Shown here piece by piece: positions 57,635 to 64,000 of a DNA stretch of 64,000 nucleotides. The notes below the pieces were generated by a model. It searched no databases and had not been told where the DNA came from. It saw only the letters and a list, made by a program, of their open reading frames with translations. Both the position numbers and the translations under genes were made by a program. The stretch is from BRHc4a sp049323755 (GTDB taxonomy: Bacteria > Bacillota > Desulfotomaculia > Desulfotomaculales > Desulfocucumaceae), in the NCBI GenBank assembly GCA_049323755.1, contig JBMOPE010000045.1, positions 1-64,000 on the forward strand, given 5' to 3'. Every line of letters starts with the position of its first letter. Position 1 is the stretch's first letter.

Positions 57635-58576
57635 CTACATAAGCAGGGCCATTACCGCCTTTTGCACATGCAGCCTGTTTTCGGCCTCGTCCCAGACAAC
57701 AGAGTGGGGTCCGTCTATTACCTTTGCAGCTACCTCCTCGCCACGGTGGGCAGGAAGGCAGTGCATAAATATAAAGTCCTTCTTTGCGTATTTTACCAGC
57801 TCCTCACTGACCTGATACGCGGTAAAGGCCTCGGCCCTTACCAGCTGCTCAGCTTCCTGGCCCATGCTGGCCCAAACATCGGTCACTACCACATCGGCGC
57901 CGGCAACAGCCTCGGCAGGGTCACTGACAACCTTTATTTCAGCCCCGGTCTCTGCTGCATCAGCAATTGCAGCCGTTACTATTTCCGGCTTTGGCATATA
58001 TCCTTCCGGTGAGGCAACCGTAATATTAACCCCTGTTTTGGCACAGCCGAACATAAGGGAGTGGGCCATGTTGTTCCCATCCCCGACATAGGCCAACTTC
58101 AGGCCGGCCAGCTTTCCCTTGGCCTGCCTTATTGTCATTAAGTCCGCCAATACCTGGCAGGGATGCAAAAGGTCGGTAAGGCCATTAATCACCGGAATAT
58201 CGGCATGCAGCGCCAGCTCCTCCACATCGGACTGCTTAAAGGTCCTTATCATTATTCCATCAATATATCTTGAAAGTACCCTTGCGGTGTCCGGCACGGT
58301 CTCCCCGCGGCCCAACTGTATATCCGATGCGCTTAAAAAAAGCCCGTAGCCTCCCAGCTGGTATATCCCCACCTCAAAGGACACCCTTGTTCGGGTGGAA
58401 GATTTCTGGAAAATCATCCCCAGTGTTTTGCCCTGCAAATACTGGTGCGGAACACTTTTTTTCTGCAGGCCCCGCAGGTAGTCTGCGGTGTCCAGTATTA
58501 TCTCAATCTCCTTTGGGGTGTAGTGATGGAGGGAAAGAAGGTCCCTCCCCCGAAGAATATCAGGCAGTCGTTGCAT
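57635..58576 (-). CDS. argF: ornithine carbamoyltransferase
   Basis: 313 residues from the ATG at 58576 (AAAGGA nine bases upstream). Carbamoyl-phosphate site SSTRTRVSFEVG, then DLLHPCQVLADLMTI, the ornithine loop DVWASMGQE and the catalytic FMHCLPAHRGEEV. It makes citrulline. It follows carB by about 30 bases, with a short heptad repeat in the gap. Confidence 0.96.
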   Translation of the reverse strand: MQRLPDILRGRDLLSLHHYTPKEIEIILDTADYLRGLQKKSVPHQYLQGKTLGMIFQKSSTRTRVSFEVGIYQLGGYGLFLSASDIQLGRGETVPDTARVLSRYIDGIMIRTFKQSDVEELALHADIPVINGLTDLLHPCQVLADLMTIRQAKGKLAGLKLAYVGDGNNMAHSLMFGCAKTGVNITVASPEGYMPKPEIVTAAIADAAETGAEIKVVSDPAEAVAGADVVVTDVWASMGQEAEQLVRAEAFTAYQVSEELVKYAKKDFIFMHCLPAHRGEEVAAKVIDGPHSVVWDEAENRLHVQKAVMALLM

Positions 58577-58608
58577 TATAGTCATCCTTTCTGGTCAGGA
58601 ATTGGGAA

Positions 58609-61600
58609 TTAGGAAATAGCCGCTTCCGTTAAAGAGGGGGTGAACTCCCTCATATTGACAGGCTCCGGGCTCTCTCCCCTGCCAAGGCTCTCAAGGACCA
58701 CCGAAAGCGCCAGGGCTGTATCCAGTGAAGTCAGGCAGGGAACCCTGTATTCGGAGGCGGTTCTCCTCAGCACAAACCCCCGCCTTCCGGCAATCTTGCC
58801 CCTGGTGGGCGTGTTTATTACCATACTTACAATTCCGGACCTTATTAAATCAGCAGGGCTATCAGTCTCTTCCACATCAAGGCCGGCGTCGGAAAGGCTC
58901 TTTGCAGTTCCTCCGGTGGCAATAAGCCTGAAGCCCATGTCCCTGTATTTCCGCATGAGGAGAAGGGCTTCTTCCTTGTCACGGTCTGCCAGGGACACCA
59001 GCAGCGCCCCTCCACGAACGATTCTCAGGCCAGAGGAAACCATTGCCTTATAAAGAGACAGGGGAAAGCTGTGGTCAATTCCCATAACCTCTCCGGTGGA
59101 CTTCATTTCCGGACCCAGGGAGGTTTCCACAAGGCCCAGCTTTTCAAAGGAGAAAACCGGGGCCTTTACCGTCACCAGGCTGGAAACAGGGCCAAGGCCA
59201 CTGCGATACCCCATGGACTCCAGGCTGCGCCCCAGCATGGCCCGTGTGGCCACCTGCACCATGGGCACACCTGTTACCTTGCTCAACACCGGCACAGTCC
59301 GGGATGCCCTGGGGTTGACCTCCAGCACAAATATCCCGCCCTCACCCACTACGTACTGAATGTTTATCAGGCCGCATATATTAAGGGCCCGCCCTATACG
59401 GACGGTATAATCCACTATCCTCTCCATCTCCTCACCGCTAAGGGACTGGGGAGGATACACAGCTATACTGTCTCCGGAGTGAACCCCCGCCCTTTCAACA
59501 TGCTCCATGATGCCCGGAATGAAAATATCTTTTCCGTCACCTATGGCGTCCACCTCCACTTCCTTGCCCCGGACATACTTATCGACCAGGACCGGGTGTT
59601 TTGGTGACACCTGAACGGCAGACTCCATATATTTTAAAAGCTCGTCATCATTGTGAACTATTTCCATGGCCCGGCCGCCTAACACATAGGATGGCCGCAC
59701 CAGTACAGGATAGCCCAGCCTTTGGGCGATCTCCAGGGCTCCCTTTACGGTAAAGGCAGTGCTTCCCTCGGTCTGTGGAATATTCAGGGACCGCAGCAGG
59801 TCTCCGAACTTTTCCCTGTCTTCAGCCGCATCTATGCCCTCCACAGGGGTGCCCAGTATTTTTACCCCGCTCTGGTGCAACTCTCCCGCCAGGTTAATGG
59901 CGGTCTGCCCGCCGAACTGCACCACAACTCCCTCCGGCTCTTCCTTGTCTATAATGTTCAGCACATCCTCCAGGGTAAGTGGCTCGAAATACAGCTTGTC
60001 GGAGGTGTCAAAGTCGGTGCTGACGGTTTCAGGGTTGTTATTCACTATTACGGACTCAACCCCCTCGGCCTTAAGCCCCCAGACAGAGTGAACCGAGCAA
60101 TAGTCAAACTCTATGCCCTGGCCTATTCTAATGGGGCCGGACCCCAGCACCAGGACTTTCTTACGGCCGGACACCTCCACCTCATCTTCAAAATCATAGC
60201 TGGAATAGTAATAGGGAGTGGCCGACTCAAATTCCGCCGAGCAGGTGTCCACCACCTTAAAGGCAGGGACAAGCCCGTTATTCTTGCGAAGCTCCCTGAT
60301 TTCCCCGGCGGTCATACCTGAAATACGGGCTATCTGGGTGTCCGACATGCCTATTTCCTTGGCCTTCTTCAGCAGGGCCGGGTCAGGCGGGCTTCCTGAC
60401 GCCTTAATCTCTCCCTCGGTAACCACTATATTTTTTATCTTCTCAAGGAAAAAATAATCTATGCTGGTTAGCTGGAAAACTTCCCGCATTGCCCAAAACC
60501 TCCTGAATGCCTCGGCAATGGCGAAAAGCCTCTCGTCGTTAGGCTTCTCCAGCCTGCTCTCCAGCTCCATTTCACTCCAGCTTGCAGAGCCTTTAAGCAT
60601 CAGGCTGTCAACACCAATCTCCAGTGACCGGACGGCCTTTAAAAGGGCCCCCTCAATGGAGCGGTCAATGGCCATAACCTCACCGGTGGCCTTCATCTGG
60701 GTGCCCAGGGTGCGGTCGGCGCTTCCAAACTTATCGAAGGGCCAGCGGGGTATCTTAACCACCACGTAGTCGAGTGTAGGCTCAAAACAGGCGGTGGTCT
60801 TCCCGGTGACCGGGTTAACAATCTCATCCAGGTTCAGCCCCATGGCAATCTTGGCCGCCATTTTGGCAATCGGGTAGCCTGTAGCCTTGGAGGCAAGGGC
60901 GCTGGAGCGGCTGACCCTTGGATTTACCTCAATTACATAATACTGAAAGCTGTATGGGTCAAGGGCAAACTGAACATTGCAGCCCCCCTCAACCTTAAGG
61001 GCCCTTATTATTTTCAGGGAGGCTGTGCGTAGCATCTGGTACTCCCTGTCGGCAAGCGTCTGGGAGGGGGCCACCACTATGCTGTCCCCTGTATGCACCC
61101 CTATGGGGTCTATGTTTTCCATGTTGCATATGGTTATGCAGTTGTCCGCGCCGTCCCGCATAACCTCGTACTCTATTTCCTTCCAGCCGGCCACGCTTCT
61201 CTCCATAAGCACCTGGCCTATCATGCTCATTTTGAGGCCCCTGCTCACCGTATCCGTCAACTGTTCATCGTTCTCCACAATGCCTCCCCCGGTTCCTCCA
61301 AGGGTGTAGGCCGGCCGGACAATAACGGGAAAGCCCACCTTTTCGGCAAACTCTCTGGCTTCCTCCAGGGTGGTGGCTATGGCGCTCTCCGGGACAGGCT
61401 CACCGATGGCAAGCATGGTGTCCTTAAAAAGCTCCCTGTCCTCCGCCCTCTTTATGGTATCAAGGGAGGTACCCAAAAGCTCTACATTGTATTTTTTCAG
61501 TATGCCCTTTTCAGCAAGCTCCACGGCCAGGTTTAGCCCGGTCTGCCCCCCCAGTGTCGGCAGGAGTCCGTCGGGGCGCTCTCTTTTTATTATGGAATCT

Positions 61601-61821
61601 ATACTTTCCCAGTTCAGGGGCTCAATGTACACCTGGTCAGCTATCCCTGCATCGGTCATTATGGTGGCAGGGTTGGAATTCACCAGGACAACCTCCATCC
61701 CCTCTTCAGCCAGGGCCTTGCACGCCTGGGTGCCCGCATAGTCAAACTCTGCGGCCTGACCTATTACAATGGGACCTGAACCTATAACCATTATTTTCTT
61801 TAGGTCATTTCTTTTAGGCAA
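58609..61821 (-). CDS. carB: carbamoyl-phosphate synthase large subunit
   Basis: 1070 residues, full length. The first ATP-grasp half (VIGSGPIVIGQAAEFDYAGTQ; VEVNPRVSRSSALASKATGYPI) makes carboxyphosphate. An oligomerisation linker follows. The second ATP-grasp half (LGSGPIRIGQGIEFDYCSVH; LEVNPRASRTVPVLSKVTGVP) phosphorylates carbamate. The C-terminal MGS-like allosteric domain is at about 935-1070. The linked carA is expected upstream of the window. Placement between argD and argF suggests arginine-dedicated control. Confidence 0.97.
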   Translation of the reverse strand: MPKRNDLKKIMVIGSGPIVIGQAAEFDYAGTQACKALAEEGMEVVLVNSNPATIMTDAGIADQVYIEPLNWESIDSIIKRERPDGLLPTLGGQTGLNLAVELAEKGILKKYNVELLGTSLDTIKRAEDRELFKDTMLAIGEPVPESAIATTLEEAREFAEKVGFPVIVRPAYTLGGTGGGIVENDEQLTDTVSRGLKMSMIGQVLMERSVAGWKEIEYEVMRDGADNCITICNMENIDPIGVHTGDSIVVAPSQTLADREYQMLRTASLKIIRALKVEGGCNVQFALDPYSFQYYVIEVNPRVSRSSALASKATGYPIAKMAAKIAMGLNLDEIVNPVTGKTTACFEPTLDYVVVKIPRWPFDKFGSADRTLGTQMKATGEVMAIDRSIEGALLKAVRSLEIGVDSLMLKGSASWSEMELESRLEKPNDERLFAIAEAFRRFWAMREVFQLTSIDYFFLEKIKNIVVTEGEIKASGSPPDPALLKKAKEIGMSDTQIARISGMTAGEIRELRKNNGLVPAFKVVDTCSAEFESATPYYYSSYDFEDEVEVSGRKKVLVLGSGPIRIGQGIEFDYCSVHSVWGLKAEGVESVIVNNNPETVSTDFDTSDKLYFEPLTLEDVLNIIDKEEPEGVVVQFGGQTAINLAGELHQSGVKILGTPVEGIDAAEDREKFGDLLRSLNIPQTEGSTAFTVKGALEIAQRLGYPVLVRPSYVLGGRAMEIVHNDDELLKYMESAVQVSPKHPVLVDKYVRGKEVEVDAIGDGKDIFIPGIMEHVERAGVHSGDSIAVYPPQSLSGEEMERIVDYTVRIGRALNICGLINIQYVVGEGGIFVLEVNPRASRTVPVLSKVTGVPMVQVATRAMLGRSLESMGYRSGLGPVSSLVTVKAPVFSFEKLGLVETSLGPEMKSTGEVMGIDHSFPLSLYKAMVSSGLRIVRGGALLVSLADRDKEEALLLMRKYRDMGFRLIATGGTAKSLSDAGLDVEETDSPADLIRSGIVSMVINTPTRGKIAGRRGFVLRRTASEYRVPCLTSLDTALALSVVLESLGRGESPEPVNMREFTPSLTEAAIS

Positions 61822-61844
61822 TTTTATTTCCTCCCGGAGAAATG

Positions 61845-63038
61845 TCAGGATAACTCTCCCAATACACTGTCAATAATGCCGACAGCCCTATCAACATCGT
61901 CTTCGGCAATGATAAGCGGAGGCAGGAATCTAAGTACGTTATTGTTTGCGCAGTTGATCAGGAGCCCTTTTTCCTGGCACTTTTCAACAATTCCCCTGCA
62001 CTCAATGGACAGCTCCATCCCGAGAATAAGTCCCAGGCCGCGAACCTCCCTGACAAAGGGATACCGTTCCGCCATTTCCTTAAGCTTGCCCTTAAAATAA
62101 TCACCAACCCGGGCGGCATTGTCCACCACTCCGTGGTTTATCAGCTGATCAACGGCAGCCAGGCCGGCCGCAGAGGCCAGTGGGTTTCCCCCGAAGGTGG
62201 AGGCATGGTCTCCCGGCACAAAGGCCTGTGCAACCTCTTCCCTTGCCACCGTGGCCCCTATGGGGAACCCTCCCCCCAGTGCCTTGGCAAGGGTAATGAT
62301 ATCGGGCTCCACTCCGTAGTGCTGGTAGGCCATAAATTTGCCGGTCCTGCCCAGACCGCACTGCACTTCGTCAAATATTAAAAGAAGGCCCTTTTCATTG
62401 CATAAATCACGCACCCCGCGCAGGTAGTCCGGGTCAGCCACATTTATCCCGCCCTCACCCTGGACCGGCTCCAGCATCACCGCGCAGGTGCTGGGGCCAA
62501 CTGCCTGCTTAAGGGCCTCCAGGTCATTTAAAGGAACATACTTAAAGCCTGGGGGAAGGGGCTCAAAGCCCTGCTGGTACTTGGCCTGCCCGGTTGCCGT
62601 GATGGTGGCCAGGGTCCGGCCGTGAAAAGATTTAAGCGCTGTTATAATCTCATATTTATCAGCAGCACCTTTTACCTTGGCGTACTTTCTGGCCAGCTTA
62701 ATGGCGGCCTCGTTGGCCTCGGCCCCGCTGTTGCAGAAAAACACCCGGTCCCCGCAGGAATTCTCAGCCAGCATTTTGGCCAGCTTTACCTGGGGCTCTA
62801 TATAGTAAAGGTTTGACACATGCATAAGCGTTTCAGCCTGCTCTGCTATAGCCCCTGTCACAGCCGGGTGGCAGTGACCCAGTGAATTTACGGCCAGGCC
62901 GCTTAGAAAATCCAGGTACTCCCTGCCGTCCGCGTCCCAGACCATGGCCCCCTTGCCCTTGACAAGGGCCATTTGGAGCCTGCCGTAAGTCTTCATCAAG
63001 TATTTATCACCCATTTGAATAATATCAGAATTACCCAT
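61845..63038 (-). CDS. argD: acetylornithine aminotransferase
   Basis: 397 residues. Class-III PLP aminotransferase: FLSGLAVNSLGHCHPAV, VFFCNSGAEANEAAIKLARKYA, LLIFDEVQCGLGRTGK and the PLP lysine in TLAKALGGGFPIGA. It converts N-acetylglutamate semialdehyde to N-acetylornithine. It precedes carB by 23 bases. Confidence 0.95.
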   Translation of the reverse strand: MGNSDIIQMGDKYLMKTYGRLQMALVKGKGAMVWDADGREYLDFLSGLAVNSLGHCHPAVTGAIAEQAETLMHVSNLYYIEPQVKLAKMLAENSCGDRVFFCNSGAEANEAAIKLARKYAKVKGAADKYEIITALKSFHGRTLATITATGQAKYQQGFEPLPPGFKYVPLNDLEALKQAVGPSTCAVMLEPVQGEGGINVADPDYLRGVRDLCNEKGLLLIFDEVQCGLGRTGKFMAYQHYGVEPDIITLAKALGGGFPIGATVAREEVAQAFVPGDHASTFGGNPLASAAGLAAVDQLINHGVVDNAARVGDYFKGKLKEMAERYPFVREVRGLGLILGMELSIECRGIVEKCQEKGLLINCANNNVLRFLPPLIIAEDDVDRAVGIIDSVLGELS

Positions 63039-63082
63039 ATCTATTTCACCCGCTTTCCAAACAACTAATAAGCATTACTTTT

Positions 63083-63225
63083 CGGTCGGAATCCAGAAGC
63101 CAGGAGTCAGAATTCAGAATTCTTCATGCCGTGCTTCGAAGGCAGGGCAAATATAAACTGACATCCAGGGAATACCACAGCAATTCTGGATTCTGTATTC
63201 TGAATTCTGACTTCCGACCGCAAAG
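63083..63225. repeat. MITE-like element with heptad-repeat inverted ends, argB-argD gap
   Basis: Left end GGTCGGAATCCAGAAGCCAG (from 63083) and right end, in reverse complement, GGTCGGAAGTCAGAATTCAG, both with a 7-nt period and the same GGTCGGAA tip as at 32297-32456. The ~60-base middle differs. Confidence 0.75.
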
Positions 63226-63237
63226 AATACCACTAAG

Positions 63238-64000
63238 CTATTCCACAACCATCGTTCCGATGCCCCTGTCGGTGAAAACCTCCAGGAGTATGGAGTGCTT
63301 GACCCTTCCATCAAGTATGTGTGTGGTTTTCACTCCCCCGTCCAGGGCACTGACGCAGCACTCCACCTTTGGTATCATGCCGCCGTCTATGACGCCCCGG
63401 TCTACCAGTACCGGCACATCTTTCCTGGTGACAGTGGAGATAAGGCTGGAAGAATCATTACGGTTTTCCAGAATGCCCTCCACATCGGTCAGTATTATGA
63501 GTTTGTCGGCCTTCAGCGCTACAGCAAGCGCACTGGCAGCAGTGTCTGCGTTTACGTTGTAGCTTTCCCCCTCATCTCCCACAGCCACCGGGGCCACCAC
63601 AGGTATATATCCCTCTTTAATGATTGTAGCCAATATATCGGGGTTTACCTGACTAATCTCACCAACATAACCAATATCCACTGTCTCGGTGTTTCCGTCG
63701 GGCCCCTTTACCCGGCCTGCTTTTTTTACTGCCCTAAGCAGCCCGTCGTCCTTGCCCGAAAGCCCCACCGCCCTGCCGCCGTAGCCGTTTATCCGGGCTA
63801 CTATATCCTTGTTTATTTTTCCCACCAGCACCATTTCCACTATTTCCATGGTGTCACGGTCGGTTACCCTGAGCCCTCCCACAAAACTGGACTCAATATT
63901 TACCCTTTTCAGCATGGAGGTAATTTCTGGCCCGCCCCCGTGCACTATAACAGGATGCATACCGACGTATTTCATAAGCACCACGTCGGTCAAAACCGCT
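63238..64000 (-). CDS. argB: N-acetylglutamate kinase, cut by window edge
   Basis: The C-terminal 254 codons are present; the start lies beyond the window. Visible blocks are HPVIVHGGGPEITSMLKR, VEMVLVGKINKDIVARIN, NVNADTAASALAVALKADKLI, ILTDVEGIL and the C-terminal GGMIPKVECCVSALDGGV with the arginine-sensing end. It phosphorylates N-acetylglutamate. It is read toward argD. Confidence 0.95.
   Translation of the reverse strand, partial: AVLTDVVLMKYVGMHPVIVHGGGPEITSMLKRVNIESSFVGGLRVTDRDTMEIVEMVLVGKINKDIVARINGYGGRAVGLSGKDDGLLRAVKKAGRVKGPDGNTETVDIGYVGEISQVNPDILATIIKEGYIPVVAPVAVGDEGESYNVNADTAASALAVALKADKLIILTDVEGILENRNDSSSLISTVTRKDVPVLVDRGVIDGGMIPKVECCVSALDGGVKTTHILDGRVKHSILLEVFTDRGIGTMVVE

Overview
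The window reads as chromosome of an anaerobic Firmicute of the class Clostridia, most like the Peptococcaceae / Desulfotomaculum-Pelotomaculum group. This is inferred from strong GGAGG-type ribosome binding sites, a T-box leader, a glmS ribozyme, the cdaA-cdaR-glmM-glmS block, a sigma-54 activator with CBS domains, an ADP-forming acyl-CoA synthetase and anaerobic fatty-acid enzymes. Almost all housekeeping genes lie on the minus strand.

Region 1 (1-8.4 kb) is an accessory, decayed zone. It holds the end of an IS256-like element, an IS982-like transposase remnant, a transglutaminase-fold protein, an AraC regulator, a YEATS-associated-helix membrane protein, two toxin-antitoxin pairs (Phd/RelE and MntA/HepT), an orphan restriction-modification-type controller (C) protein with textbook C-box operators, several short repeat families and the first copy of a structured RNA. 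Region 2 (8.4-27.4 kb) is lipid/acyl-CoA metabolism. A long operon runs MBL hydrolase, C_GCAxxG protein, SCP2, acyl-CoA dehydrogenase, SCP-x-type thiolase, nitroreductase, ferredoxin, acyl-CoA synthetase. It is followed by a chemoreceptor, a TetR regulator, a thiolase / hydroxyacyl-CoA dehydrogenase / acyl-CoA dehydrogenase operon behind a sigma-54 promoter, the sigma-54 activator, an ADP-forming CoA ligase and a second TetR. Promoter-level motifs tie these together: the MBL operon and the chemoreceptor share paired 14-bp operators in identical register over their -10 boxes, and the second TetR gene and the CoA ligase share a CAAACGGTTG core.

Region 3 (27.5-34.3 kb) has a TnpB remnant with its RNA end, a truncated second copy of the structured RNA, glmS with its ribozyme, glmM, cdaR and cdaA (cell-wall amino sugar and c-di-AMP synthesis). 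Region 4 (34.4-47.1 kb) is a complete branched-chain amino acid operon, ilvD-ilvB-ilvN-ilvB-leuA-leuC-leuD-leuB-cimA, behind a consensus promoter, a T-box and a second terminator. Region 5 (47.1-64 kb) is arginine biosynthesis (argB, argD, carB, argF, argG, argH). argG and argH are separated by a 7.6-kb, mainly plus-strand block: PilZ protein, lysophospholipase-like hydrolase, SAH/MTA deaminase, three SAM methyltransferases, an HXXEE membrane protein and a LysR regulator.

The most unusual signals are non-coding. (i) A ~205-nt RNA is present in three copies, with whole-helix covariation between two of them. (ii) A dispersed family of intergenic palindromes has arms built from 7-nt repeats of several unrelated sequences. 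(iii) One such palindrome sits inside the P1 arm of the glmS ribozyme.
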